64,000 nt of DNA from Lonicera japonica (lineage: Eukaryota; Streptophyta; Magnoliopsida; Dipsacales; Caprifoliaceae): contig CM038468.1 of NCBI GenBank assembly GCA_021464415.1, positions 4,588,001 through 4,652,000 on the forward strand, read 5' to 3'. The notes under the pieces are model-generated. The model had not been told where the DNA came from. It was given only the letters and a program-made list of their open reading frames with translations, and did no database searches. Numbering within the stretch: position 1 is the first letter of the stretch; every line of letters starts with the position of its first letter. The translations under genes and the position numbers were made by a program. Shown piece after piece: positions 35,401 through 45,797 of this stretch.

Positions 35401-36083
35401 TCTTCTACTTCCCAATAATGGTAGAAATGCCCCTAGACTAGGGAAGGTTCCCTCGTCAGTCTGATCCTCTCAACTCATACCAAGGTAGGCAGGCTATAGA
35501 CTGTGAGGTGGAAAAGTAAAGAAGTAAAGAAGTAAGTAGGCAGCTATTGAATCCGCTCTTACTCTTAGAGAATACGCTGTTTTCAGGCAGAATGCGCTCT
35601 TGGAAATTGAATAGGACAGAGAGTTTCTCATCTCGGGCAAATGAAATGATGGGCAATTAAAAAGGAATAGAAGTGGGCAAAGAAGCTCTTAGCAAGAAGG
35701 AAAGGCTGCCAGTTGCTATTGAATCCAGAATAAGGCAATCCTTATTCTAATATGCCAACATAAGCATAAGACAGCAAAGCGGATGCATCGAATAATGTCC
35801 TCTTAGAAGGAAGAATTGGATCAGAGGATTCATCTTTCAACAGCATTTCCGACATTCACCATCAAAAGGAGGATCTGACACTAGCACTAGGATATGTCTA
35901 TGCTTGGACTGATTGGACGAGCATCCGCTTTTCGGCATATCGAGACTTCTTCTTTCTCAGCGACTTGGCAATAGCCTGATTCCACATGGGCAAGGAAAGG
36001 CAAAGGGAAGTACATGGGACAAGATGCAATCGAGGTTGCAGGAAAACGCTAAAGCCCTTCGCAATTTCCTAGTTTCCTAAATC

Positions 36084-36745
36084 TCATCCTTGAGGTGTCA
36101 AATTTACACTTTTGGATTCAATGTGATGTAAAATACATTCAACACATCTTAGAGTACTTAGCCTCCTCCTCTCTGTCGTACTCAGAGAGATAAGAGACTC
36201 CTGATCTAGCTCTTCCCTTATTTCCTCGTTTACATGATCCCCTAGGTAATGCAAAGCTTGCTGATGGCATAAGTACTGAACACGCGTTAGCCCTGGCAGA
36301 CAGCGCTCCGTCAGTTTGATTCGCCCATCATAATGGTAATTGATAGCATTGAATAAGGGCGGCGGAACTTCGTCAGGCCGAATTGTGTTGTACAGACACA
36401 ATGTCCTCTTAATGAGAGCCCAAACGGAGGGGCGTTAGCGGGTTGGTTCTACTATAGTCTAGGATTTTCTTTGTAGCTATGGAGCCTACGAAACCAGGGA
36501 TTGACGCTTACACGAGTCTCTCCTCCTTGAACTTCAACCCGATTTTGAAGGCTGAAAAGGCAAAGGAGGTAAGGGTACTCCGACATATATCCTAGGACGT
36601 GATTCCATTGTTCTGCGGGCATAAACAGGGTCAACCATTTTTGAAGGTAGGATCTCCTTTCGGGGTTAATCTCCCAATGTCCTAAATAGGAAAAAAACCA
36701 GGGCCTATAAAGCATGCATGATTCCAATCTTGTAGCACCTGGCAA
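36084..36745 (-). pseudogene. Two adjacent unassigned minus-strand frames in NUMT
   Basis: Frames 36452-36745 (97 residues, MPGATRLESCMLYRPWFFS at the start) and 36084-36401 (105 residues, with a Leu/Arg/His-rich part including RCLPGLTRVQYLCHQQAL). They are 50 bases apart on the same strand, so one interrupted gene is possible. Composition is protein-like; no family recognised. Confidence 0.3.
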
Positions 36746-38148
36746 GATACCAGAGCAGGTAGAATGCTTCTTTCGGGAAGTGGTGGAAATCCATGGTAGT
36801 TATATAGAAAGAGTTTAAGCAAGGGCTTTAGCGTCTATGTACTGGAGAGGGGCATCATTTATCCCGTACTTTCTGATGAGGTTGGAACTGCCTGATCTTT
36901 CGATCATTGTAGGCAAGGAGCCTTTCCTGGACGATGTTATAGGTGACTTCTGGTGGAAGGTGGGTGATTTATGATATTATTCAGGGGTTCCTCAGGGTCA
37001 ACTCAGGTTTAGAGCAGGCAATTCATAGTAAGCTTGTTAGAAAGTAGAATCGGCAAAAGCGTAACCGTCAGTGCTGCTGGTACTCGTAAGTCAGCTGGCT
37101 ACTAGGCAACTACTTCTCCTTCTCTTAGTGTAAAAGAGACCAATAACGAGAACCGGTCCGGTGCCCTCTCTTTCGCTTTCCTCTCGCGCACTTGAGAGTA
37201 CCTGTACCTTGCCTTCCATTAAGAAAGAGAAAAAGTAAAACCGAGGAAAAGACGGATACGGATAAGCCAAGCTTGCTCTCTGCATCCTGCTTAGCGTCCT
37301 CTTCGCATTCTTTCTTGAATCTAAAAGCCTTCAATCTCTTAGTATCCCTTCTTTCTCTTTCCGACTGGATTGAGAGTCTCTATTCCTGAGTGAGCTCCTT
37401 TGTGTAATACGGTCACAAGAATCTCACTATAAGCCACTTACATGAAAAAACCCTGGATCAAGAGCCGGTGTTCAGCGTGCTTTGACGAATGGAGTAATAG
37501 GTACCTTATTGCCACTCTTTTGGGGTACTTTTTGATCCGCTGTCCTGCTCCAAGACTGATACCGATTAGCTCGATTATTCCGATTCTCCTTACTTGACTA
37601 GCTCACCATCACTGAATAGCGGGCATCATGAGAACCCGTTACCATAAGTAGTGATCGAGATTTCCCATGCGACTTCCTTGCTTTCCCTTGAGACGGAAAA
37701 TCTCATATATAACAGGTGGAGTTCTATCTTTCTTCATCTTCCTTCTTTAGTCGATCGAGAAACCTAAGGCCCAATAGTGCTGAGTCCCCGAGGGGATGCG
37801 AGCCGGTAACCTGTAGGCCTAAGCTCCTAAAGAAGAGTGTTGAAGTTAGTGAGAATTCACACTTGGCTGAATGTGAAATTTGATTAGTGTTCAGTTTAAT
37901 TAAATGAACCTTCAGTAAATTATATAATTCGGCCGAAAATTTCTTTATTCATCCGAGTTCGATAGTTGATCAAGAAAGCTACAGCCCAATCGTGCTGAGT
38001 GTTATACATTTGAGTCTTAAGCGTCAAAACAAAAACAAGAGTCACGCCCCGCCCTAAGAAAGAGGCTTAAGTCATCGCTTCAAATCCTACTTTTTTTCGG
38101 TATGCCGCTTCGCGAGCAAGGAGCAAGAGAACAAAGTTGGATGTGGTG

Positions 38149-38505
38149 ATGTCAGAATTTGCACCTATTTGTATCTATTTAGTGATCAGTCCGCTAGTTT
38201 CTTTGATCCCACTCGGTGTTCCTTTTCCATTTTCTTCCAATAGTTTGACCTATCCAGAAAAATTGTCGGCCTACGAATGTGGTTTCGATCCTTCCGGTGA
38301 TGCCAGAAGTCGTTTTGATATACGATTTTATTTTGTTTCCATTTTATTTATTATCCCTGATCCGGAAGTCACCTTTTCCTTTCCTTGGGCAGTACCTCTC
38401 AACAAGATTGATCCGTTTGGATCTTGGTCGATGATGGCCTTTTTATTGATTTTGACGATTGGGTCTCTCTATGAATGGAAAAGAGGTGCTTCGGATCGGG
38501 AGTAA
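38149..38505 (+). CDS. nad3: NADH dehydrogenase subunit 3, mitochondrial-type copy
   Basis: 118 codons, the usual length. It starts MSEFAPICIYLVISPLVSL; an upstream Met at 38137 is not conserved. NAD3 is a three-helix membrane subunit of respiratory complex I, with the loop motif SAYECGFDP visible. Several codons specify Pro, Ser or Arg where the working protein has Leu, Phe or Trp. Examples are DPSG, IIPDPE, FSFP, IDPFGS, IGSLY and GASDRE. These are known C-to-U RNA-editing positions in plant mitochondria, here in genomic form. The frame is intact, but a nuclear copy would not be edited and should be non-functional. It precedes rps12 by 48 bases. Confidence 0.95.
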   Translation: MSEFAPICIYLVISPLVSLIPLGVPFPFSSNSLTYPEKLSAYECGFDPSGDARSRFDIRFYFVSILFIIPDPEVTFSFPWAVPLNKIDPFGSWSMMAFLLILTIGSLYEWKRGASDRE

Positions 38506-38553
38506 CCACTAGTGATAGGGCAAAAATTGGGGGGAAGGACAAAGGAAAGAGCG

Positions 38554-39618
38554 ATGCCTACACTAAATCAATTGATTCGTCATAGTAGAGAAGAAAAACG
38601 GCTCACAGACCGTACTCGAGCTTCGGATCAATGTCCCCAGAAGCAAGGAGTACGCCCGCGTGTACCAACGAGAACACCGAAAAAACCTAATTCAGCTCCA
38701 CGTAAGATAGCCAAAGTACAGTTGAGCAATCGACATGATATATTTTTACGATGGATCGGGGGGGTGCCGATGGACCGCTGCATTTCTCTTTTCAAAAGAA
38801 GGGGAATTCCTTTCCTCATATTGATTTCTTTAATTTTTTTATTTTATCTTCTTTGTGAAGAAATGGGTTTGATTTCTTTCTTTTTGGATCTTATGACGAG
38901 GTGTGGGGTCTCAGTCCTGGGCCGCGCTCTTTTTTCTTTTTTTATTAATAAAGGTCTCTCCGCGGGGATCGCCTTTATACTCACTCTGAGTTTTAAGGTT
39001 CATTTTTTTACTTTAGGGGGGAGCCCCTTGATTCTGCAGATGAATGCTTCAGGGTCTGAGGGGGCTCTAAACTCCGAAGAGTCAAAAAATCGCTGGGAGT
39101 CCTTTGAGCTCGGGGTCCTGGAGGAATCGACTCAAAGTGAAGGGACGGGCTCGGTGAATCAGCCAGTGGGACCGACTGTGCCGCCCGCTAATCCAGTCGC
39201 TTCCCCGGGGGAAAAAGCTGGCCCATCTCATTCGGTAAGGCCCTTTCCCTATGACGAGGATGAGAGAATTGGCGGGGATTCCGTTCTCATTATTCAACAA
39301 CGGCTTTTAGCGAAAGAACCTTCCCCCTCTTTCGAAGAGTACCAGCTGGCGCGTTATAAGGCCGAAGATCTCTTCGAAATCAAGGCGGATATCATCAAGC
39401 GGATGACACACCTTGATCCAGAAGGAGATTGGATGGGACGAGGGGCTCGCGCTCTCGATAATCCTCGCACAGCCACGGGGGAAGAGTCGTTAGAAAGACT
39501 GCATGCTCTTTCACAGGAGCTTGACAGGGACGGAATGGAATCCCAAGCCTTTTCTCAATTGAAAGGCAAGGTTTTCCGAAGATCGAGCAACGACGACGCG
39601 ACTAGCGCAGCGCAGTGA
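38554..39618 (+). CDS. Chimeric frame: rps12 N-terminus fused to membrane-type unknown ORF
   Basis: 354 codons from the conserved rps12 start [10 protein letters not shown]. Residues 1-64, up to LSNRHDIF, are mitochondrial ribosomal protein S12 with unedited sites such as ASDQ and NSAPRK. At about base 38746 homology stops and an unrelated in-frame sequence begins. Residues 85-112 and 120-155 are hydrophobic ([23 protein letters not shown]) and could span a membrane. Residues 165-354 are hydrophilic, with [14 protein letters not shown], a Pro-rich linker, and a charged part with [18 protein letters not shown] recall similar unnamed ORF segments in other angiosperm mitochondria but cannot name one. 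The rest of S12 is absent. The design, a known gene start plus membrane segments beside nad3, resembles chimeric ORFs tied to cytoplasmic male sterility; that is inference only. Confidence 0.8.
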   Translation: MPTLNQLIRHSREEKRLTDRTRASDQCPQKQGVRPRVPTRTPKKPNSAPRKIAKVQLSNRHDIFLRWIGGVPMDRCISLFKRRGIPFLILISLIFLFYLLCEEMGLISFFLDLMTRCGVSVLGRALFSFFINKGLSAGIAFILTLSFKVHFFTLGGSPLILQMNASGSEGALNSEESKNRWESFELGVLEESTQSEGTGSVNQPVGPTVPPANPVASPGEKAGPSHSVRPFPYDEDERIGGDSVLIIQQRLLAKEPSPSFEEYQLARYKAEDLFEIKADIIKRMTHLDPEGDWMGRGARALDNPRTATGEESLERLHALSQELDRDGMESQAFSQLKGKVFRRSSNDDATSAAQ

Positions 39619-40331
39619 AAGAATAGCCTTGAATCTTGAGAATGAGAATGTAGGGATTGTTGTCTTTGGTAGTGATACCGCTTGTGTGTAGGTGGGGCTT
39701 GGAGTTAGCTAGCGAATTGGTTTGCGTTTTTTAGTCTTTTCGGATACGGGGGGAAAGGATAGTGGGAGTGGGTGACGGTTATCTTTCCCCAGACTACTTT
39801 ATTGGAGTGAATTCCACCTACAGGAACTGGGTTAAAAAAAGGGGTCTTGAACTACAGTGATCTGATACCTTCTTCCCTTAGTCTGGGAGGTAGGTTATGT
39901 AGGCGACAACTCTTAATAGGTTGTTTCGATCCCAAAGGGCCAAATAATCGATGAGTAGTATGCCTGGTAAGAACCTTCTCAAGTAGAGGAAGATAGTCGA
40001 ATTTTTTATAAGAAAGATGCTAAGGCCGATATTCCTGACGTTAAGAAGGACCTCTCCTCTTATGCTTCGCCAGCACCAAATAAGGACCACAAAGTGCATT
40101 ACTAATGACCACTGGAGAAGATCCCTTGCCTCTGCTCCTTGATAGAGCCGCTCAAGGAGTTGCTTCTTTTTCGCTTTTTCTTGTGCTCAACCTCAATTTT
40201 TAGGTTGGGAGAAGGCATTAGTCGTCTAAGTCGGGCTGCTCATCAGTGCGTACTGTGCTCCCTCTTTCACTTCCGAGCATCTGGTCATCAGATTCCAAAC
40301 ATCTAGTCAGGCCTAGTACCGAAGTCGAGTG
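39619..40331. other. Spacer downstream of the chimeric ORF
   Basis: No gene recognised in about 700 bases of mitochondrial-type sequence. Confidence 0.5.
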
Positions 40332-40715
40332 CTACCACTGAGCTATGAATGGGTCTCCCCCTTTCGATGAGCAACAATCTGACATTGAATGCTTGAGCCA
40401 TTGCTCGGACAATGAAAGACCTTGTCTTGTCTCTTTCTTGACCTGCCTACGGGGAGGATCAACGAAGGGTCGTATCGAAGCGAACACTTTTCTTTGAAAG
40501 AAATGACCCCTCTTTTTAACAGTTATTGAGTCAAAGTAGTTGAAAAGGTAAACCCCTTTCTTGAAAGGTGCATTTTTGAATGTAAACTTCAGTTGTAGAT
40601 CAGTAGTCCGATAGTGGGCTTGGGCTATTTCTTGATGAGCTTGAAGCTTTAGGGCAGCATCCGGTGTAGAGGACTTCAAATACATGTCATTCCGCTCGGT
40701 GACTCCTTCTGTCAA
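40332..40715 (-). CDS. Unassigned 127-residue reading frame in NUMT
   Basis: Minus-strand frame from Met 40715. The middle is basic and aromatic (FKNAPFKKGVYLFNYFDS, then RGHFFQRKVFASIRPFV) and looks like a folded protein segment. No family recognised. It could be a fragment of a larger mitochondrial or plasmid gene. Confidence 0.35.
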   Translation of the reverse strand: MTEGVTERNDMYLKSSTPDAALKLQAHQEIAQAHYRTTDLQLKFTFKNAPFKKGVYLFNYFDSITVKKRGHFFQRKVFASIRPFVDPPRRQVKKETRQGLSLSEQWLKHSMSDCCSSKGGDPFIAQW

Positions 40716-41170
40716 TGGCCATTCTGTCTAGTCAACCTTTCTGTCTCTCGGGACTCGATCGAGTCATTCTTGTGTGTACTTGTCATTCGTAATGGCTTTA
40801 GTCACTCTTTCTTGCTTTCGTCACTTGTCATTCAGGTACTAGTATCTGTAAATCAACTCTACTCTGTCTTTCTAGGCGACTCACCTCTTTCGGGCAATCC
40901 ACTCATTCTTGTACTTGGCACTAGTCCAATTCTAGCTTGATTCATGGCATGTCACAACGACTCTATCGGCTTTTAGTTCTTCCTGGCACTCGCCGCATTT
41001 CTTTGATCAACGCCGGTTCCGTCACTCCTATCTGCTTTTTCCAGTCCTTCCTTTCCGCCGTTCCGTTGGACCACCCACTCCCCTTCCTTGGTTCTTGGTA
41101 TATTGGTTCCCGGTCAAAGCCGGTCGTTCGCCGTGAAAGCAAGCAAGATAGGATGAAGAATGCTTTGGAG
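40716..41170. other. Right end of NUMT
   Basis: Mitochondrial-type spacer without a recognised gene. The switch to Tat gag sequence occurs within about 41160-41185. Confidence 0.5.
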
Positions 41171-41969
41171 GTGAGTTTTCGGGGGTGTGGTTCCTGTGAA
41201 TTTGGTGATAGAAAGGAGCTTGAATCCCTGAGGTAATCCTGCTTCTGGGTAAAGGGAGAAGGCATTCATATCTGTAATCTCGTCTGCCCCTTTTATTAAA
41301 GAAATCTCCCTTTGCAGAACCCTCATCTGCTCCTTCAGTTTCTTCATTTCTTCACTCTCTCTTGACACCTCATCGGGCTGTTCCTGAGCTATAACCGATT
41401 CTGCATACACTGCCCGAAGTCGGTTGATGTCTGGGTACTTATTAGGAGGGGCTACTGGGGCCGGTGGTGGAATAGGTCTTACGGGGACTTGTGGCCATGG
41501 CTGGTATTGGGGATCAAGGCCTTGCTGAGGTTGTGGCCAGATGATGGGTGGGTCTTGTTGTTGGTAAGTGGGGCCTGAATCCGGGGCCCATTGATTTTGG
41601 TTGTTGGGATCGGTCTGAACGGGACCGGGTGGGATAGGACCCGTTTGTTGTGGGTTGGTTCCTTGAACTGGGGGAAGTACTTACGATGACTGCCCTTGAT
41701 CTCGATTTGGTGGTAGTCGTTCAAACCCCGGTGGTGCGGCCCGTCCGGCTGACAACTCTTCTACTCGGACTCGGGTATTCTGTTGCTCGTTTGTGAGGCT
41801 TGCTAGATTCATGCTGACGGTCATCAACAAACGATTCATCTCGGCTAAAGTTGGCTGAACTGTAGATGCCTCGGCTAGGCTCTGATCTGTCTCTTAATTC
41901 TCGCGTCCATCGGCCATTTCGGGTGTGCTTGGTCTTATTAGTCTTCCGGTATGATCTCGACCGGCCCAA
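41170..41969 (-). pseudogene. Tat gag remnant
   Basis: Overlapping minus-strand frames give a Tat-type Gag N-terminus. A polar start is followed by a long Pro/Gln-rich linker (about 41450-41700), then a charged coiled coil (EEMKKLKEQMRVLQREISL near 41300-41350). The start of the capsid core follows (YPEAGLPQGFKLLSITKF, THL) and stops near 41170. Frame changes between 41969 and 41410 and a stop near 41681 show decay. Gag would build the virus-like particle. Confidence 0.7.
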
Positions 41970-42648
41970 CCTTCCAGACTGTCGTTGTTTATGGCTGTAG
42001 ACAAAACCACGTGGCGAAGATGAAGGAAGACTACGATGCGACTAAATTTTTGCCAAAAGAACCACTAAAAATTGCCGAGAAAAGACTCGAATTTTAAAAA
42101 GGTGTTGTAAAGTAAGCCGTAAGGTGGTACATCCCCTACGGCTGTTTGACAAGTGTTTTAGCCGACTCGATCTTATATGCAGCGCAGGTGTACGAACGGT
42201 TAAGGCTTCAGGCTCCCTCCTATTTGGCAAGACCTTGCGATATACCCCAGGGGCGGGTACGTGCAAGAGTCTTTTGATATACTTCCCGGGTACGTGAGTG
42301 TTCTCGTCACTCGATATACCTCGGGGGCGTACTTGGCCAAGGAGAGTGGAAGTAAATGCTTTCGGTTTATATTGGCCCAAGCAAGCCAACTCCCTACTCA
42401 CTTATAATACTTCCGAGGGTTTGGGGTAAATTCACACTCGCAGAACCAATGCATGATTTGTGAAAGTGTGTGCAAAGTTCGAAAGGTTGATTTCACAAAT
42501 ATCATTATCTTTATTACGTATTTTTGAAAAACTCCCATTTTTAGAAAAAGGTTTCTTCTCAATCAATTAACACAAGTAGGGAAAGCAGTAAAAGCAGATA
42601 TTCAACAAATAAACAAAAGTCCACATATAAGAGTCTAGTTTTCTAAAG

Positions 42649-42666
42649 TCCCCAGCAAAGTCGCCA
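42649..42666 (-). promoter_or_regulatory. Primer-binding site of the second Tat element
   Basis: The minus strand reads TGGCGACTTTGCTGGGGA, one base inside the LTR. It resembles the primer site reported for Tat/Ogre elements, which I recall as tRNA-Arg type. It shows that 42668-44208 is a 5' LTR. Confidence 0.7.
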
Positions 42667-42667
42667 C

Positions 42668-44208
42668 TGTGAGAATCCGCAAATGCGACCCCCGGGTTCT
42701 CGTTCCCGTCCTTGGGCGTCTGAAACATCAGAACGGATTCCTTCGTTCCATTTGCTTCTAAGGGTGTTTGATAGTTCATATCGGGTGTCCCTATGTTCTA
42801 CTTCTAGATGCAAAAGGATTCGTTCAGAGTCGCCAGTACGTTTTACGAGAAAACGAACAAAAAGGGGCGTGTAAGAGGAAAGGCTACAGACAAGCCTTTT
42901 CTTTACACGTTTGTCTACGAAACCAGGATTCTATAGGGTTCGGGAACTATATTACGGTTTGGGAAGGTGTTAAGCACCCATTCCTCCCTTTCGGTCTCTA
43001 GTGGTCTTTTATATGTTTATTCTATGTTGAAAAACTTGGATGCTTTTACTGACAGTCTACTAATTTCTAAGTGAAAACCCTAATTTCTGGGAAAAACGGG
43101 AAAGGGCATGAAAAACCTTTATGTTCTGAGATCCAATGTTTAGTTTTGAGAGATGCAAATACAAGTGTCAAGAGTTGTTCTTACTTTAGAGGGAGTTTTA
43201 ACGTGTTATTTCTCAGATAAGGACGATTTTTCTCGGGTTTGGACTTATTTGAGAAAAAGTATTGGATCTTGTATCAGAACTAATTCAATATGGAATTAGA
43301 ACTCTTGAGGGGAGTTCTACCAGACATATCACAATCTATGAAACAGATAGGATATACCGGATTTTTAATTCCTAAGTAAGTTTTACCGGTCCGGGTTTTG
43401 AAAACAGGATTTTATCCGGATGATAATGTACTTACTCTTCTGGTTTTGCAAATGGTCTTATCAGGGTCTTTTGTTTTGAAAACGGTAGACTATTTGTAAC
43501 TTGGCAATAAGTTTATTCAAATAAAACGTGGACAAAACAACAGAAATAAAACAAGTACACAGATATTTAATGCCAAATACTAGAAGAGACTTTCTTTACC
43601 TTCCCGACGAGAATAATAATAAGAAAGAAAATATAATACGGCAGAGAGATCTCCGGCGACAATAATCTTTTCCTTCTTTAGATATTTTCGAGAATTCGAT
43701 TCTAGAGTCGGGACACGTCGAGTGTCATGAATAGATTCGATAATTCTTCAGAAATAAGACGAGAATCGAGAATGCTTGATGAAAGACTAGAAAATCAGAT
43801 ATAAGCCAATAATTCTTCAATCCCAAGTTGCTGTCCTGAACCCTTGGGGGTGTTGGCCTATTTATAGTGCTCGGGAAAGATTGTCACGCGACACTTCCCC
43901 AAAAGGGGCATATGTCGCGCGACAATGTGTCCAATGTCGCACGACAAACGGCTGAAGTGATGTTTCTGACAGACTGATTTGTCAGAGAGTGGATGGTCGG
44001 GGTCAGAGGGGTTTGTCGTGCGACATATGAATGATTGTCGCGCGACATACTGATATGTCGTGCGACAATCCCACTTAAAAATAGGTTTGTTGGCCAACAA
44101 ACCCTTTTGGGGTAGTTTCGGATGCTCGGGTGGGTCCCGGACTCCAAAAACAGTAGTTCTCGAAGGTCATTAGGGTTCTTGCGGGGGTCACGGATCGGGG
44201 TGTCTACA
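42668..44208 (-). repeat. Tat 5' LTR (1,541 bp), inverted relative to 19073-20677
   Basis: In minus orientation it starts TGTAGACACCCCGATCCGTG and ends GGATTCTCACA. It is closely similar throughout to the 3' LTR of the first Tat element, with small indels accounting for the 64-bp length difference, mainly in the palindrome cluster. Confidence 0.9.
43881..44100. repeat. CGCG palindrome cluster in second Tat LTR
   Basis: About seven TGTCGCGCGACA-type sites near 43881, 43911, 43934, 44011, 44034, 44052 and 44086, with the same core variants as the first LTR. The 33-bp tandem unit seen there is missing here, so copy number differs between the two LTRs. Confidence 0.8.
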
Positions 44209-44864
44209 TGTTTCTTTTTGAAGCTCGGGCGAGAGTTGATAATCCTATTGGTGGCTGTACTAATCTCATAATTTCTCTTCAACAAAAATTAGAAGCTTTA
44301 CAATCACGGGTAACAGTGTTAGAAGCTCGATTAGGAGGAGGGTATTTTAGCGCTAACCCATCCCTTGTCTTAGCTCCGCGTGGAAGTTCCTCAAGATTCC
44401 TATCGTCGGCAGATAATATTGCACTTGAGGTTGTTCCGACTACCGTGAATCTTCCCCAACCTGGGGTTCTTCCGATCAATGGAGATCTGTTGGGATATCC
44501 TTGCTCCGAAGGCTTATTTCGGCTCCTCATGTCGACATAAAATGCTGCATCTAATATCCTTCCGACTACCATGAATCTTTCAGAACACAGGGTTTTTCCG
44601 ACATATCCAAATATGTCAGATTACCAAGCTCTTTTGGAAGGATTTTTAGGGGGATCTTCTCAAGTGGGTTCTGTTGCGGAGGTTGCCGGATCATCGAATC
44701 CTAACTGGACAGCTTTAGGATATAATTCGTTTGATTCTTCTTCTTCTGACTTCAGTGCTATCTTGAATTTTGGTACTGATGATCGTCAGAACTTTTCACC
44801 TTTTTTTGCACCCCTCCACCTCCACGTCTATCATTCAATAGCATACCGTTCAGCTTCTCAATAG
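44209..44864 (+). pseudogene. LOB-domain (LBD) transcription factor, C-terminal remnant
   Basis: The frame opens FLFEARARVDNPIGGC, then LQQKLEALQSRVTVLEARL. This is the end of the LOB domain: the EAxARxxDPxxGC block and the Leu-zipper-like coiled coil. LBD proteins are plant-specific DNA-binding regulators of organ boundaries and other traits. The Cys-motif and GAS block that should precede are gone, replaced by the Tat LTR. A TAA at about 44538-44540 breaks the tail, and the same frame continues to TAG at 44864. The tail holds a repeated P-T-T-x-N-L motif. The ATG overlapping the LTR border is fortuitous. Confidence 0.8.
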
Positions 44865-45210
44865 CTGTTTGGGTAGCTTCTTCTTTTTTATTTTTCCATT
44901 ATCTCTTTTCAAACTCAAGTTGGTTTCTACATACCACCTTGATTTTGAGGGGATGGGGGGGGGGTGTTAGAATACCTTTGGATCCCTTTTCTTTCCTTTC
45001 TTCTTCTTGGATTCTTTTCTTCTTTTTCCCTTCTTTCATCTTTTATATTTATTTCTTTTTCACCCATTATCATAATTAGTTTCTTTCCTTTGTATTAGTA
45101 TATATTAGTTAGTTTTGTAATATAAACTTAAGATTGTAATAGCAATGTAACCCATTTGGGATTCTTGTAGCTCATTAATATAATTTCTCTATTTTTATGT
45201 TCTATAATTT
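44865..45210 (+). other. Probable LBD 3' untranslated region
   Basis: T-rich sequence with a G9 run near 44955 and no coding potential. It fits a 3' UTR and flank of the LBD remnant. Confidence 0.4.
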
Positions 45211-45212
45211 GA

Positions 45213-45572
45213 CTTATACTTGTCTTGGTGTTGTGACTAGAGGAACCATCATCGAGGTAGCTTGGAACTTTTTAATATTTGTTATGGGATGATTTGGAGG
45301 CCCTCCTTTCATTGTCTTTAACACTAATAATATATGAGCCATGAATATCAGGTGAATGTGAGCGAACTTGGTCTGGTTACTCCTGCTGGAAAAGTTGTAT
45401 GGGGTAAGATTTCCCCTTTTTTGCTTTTGTTCGCAGCCTTGTCCCCTTTTCACTCTCTCATGTCACATTGACATCTTTTCCTTAAAATTTGCTCGTGAAT
45501 GCAGGGAAGTATGCGCAAGTGACAAATAATCCAGAGAATGATGGTTGCATTAACGCAGTTCTCCTTGTTTAG
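45213..45572 (+). pseudogene. NSA2: NSA2 ribosome biogenesis protein, last three exons
   Basis: Exon pieces at about 45213-45256 (YTCLGVVTRGTIIE), 45352-45403 (VNVSELGLVTPAGKVVWG) and 45505-45572 (KYAQVTNNPENDGCINAVLL, then V and TAG). They join in frame through GT/AG introns and match the highly conserved C-terminus of NSA2/TINP1, a nucleolar factor for 60S ribosomal subunit maturation. All upstream exons are absent; LBD sequence lies there instead. The preserved splice sites show this came from genomic DNA and not from a processed transcript. Confidence 0.85.
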
Positions 45573-45797
45573 TATAATTTAGTGTGAATTGCTGAGGCAT
45601 GGACCACCCGATTTAGCACGACCTATCAACTTTGTTGTTATTGGGAGATGATATTTTTGTCCAAAAGCACCCCAATTTTCTTGTTTTTCTGTGTAGCTGT
45701 CTGACAACTAGTATTCCCCTTGGACCAAGTTAAAGTAAGGATGTAGCATGAGAGACTCATAAGTTTCAGTTTCTTTGCGGGAGTATTGATACTTTTA
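45573..45797. other. NSA2 3' flank
   Basis: No gene seen. Ends at the TTA target duplication of the MITE. Confidence 0.4.

Larger units (their letters stand above)
28290..38130. other. Mitochondrial-type spacer, about 9.8 kb
   Basis: No conserved protein gene, rRNA or complete tRNA recognised. It holds several small open frames listed separately and a C10-type homopolymer near 33646-33656. The stretch 37741-38130 leads into nad3. Confidence 0.6.
22050..41170. other. Mitochondrial DNA insertion (NUMT), about 19 kb
   Basis: It contains nad3 (38149-38505) and a rearranged rps12 (38554-39618) in the standard nad3-rps12 order, with a 48-bp spacer and unedited codons. It also contains copia fragments and plastid rpl20, both commonly found inside plant mitochondrial genomes. 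The rest is spacer of balanced base composition, unlike the AT-rich nuclear DNA to the right. The left border meets the CACTA end exactly; the right border with a Tat gag remnant lies somewhere in 41160-41185. A chimeric assembly cannot be excluded from sequence alone. Confidence 0.8.
41170..44208 (-). mobile_element. Second Tat-lineage element, 5' part only
   Basis: From right to left: 5' LTR (42668-44208), primer-binding site (42649-42666), a leader of about 0.7 kb and a decayed gag ending abruptly near 41170. Everything downstream of gag (pol, antisense genes, 3' LTR) is missing at the junction with the NUMT. The LTR is the same family as 19073-20677 but inverted. The base after it (TGTTT, 44209-44213) starts a truncated LBD gene, so this copy inserted into that gene. 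Confidence 0.82.

Noticed and set aside
38060..38100. Possible tRNA-Ser 3' half (TTCAAATCCTACTTTTTTTC) upstream of nad3, where some plants have trnS
   Set aside because: No 5' half or cloverleaf could be built.
38554..39618. Annotating the frame simply as a complete rps12
   Set aside because: Homology stops after 64 codons and the rest of S12, including its conserved loop region, is missing.
40315..40380. tRNA-like D-arm sequence on the minus strand (TAGCTCAGTGGTAG) near a possible acceptor
   Set aside because: No matching anticodon stem, T-arm or 3' acceptor half could be found; only the D-arm resembles a tRNA.
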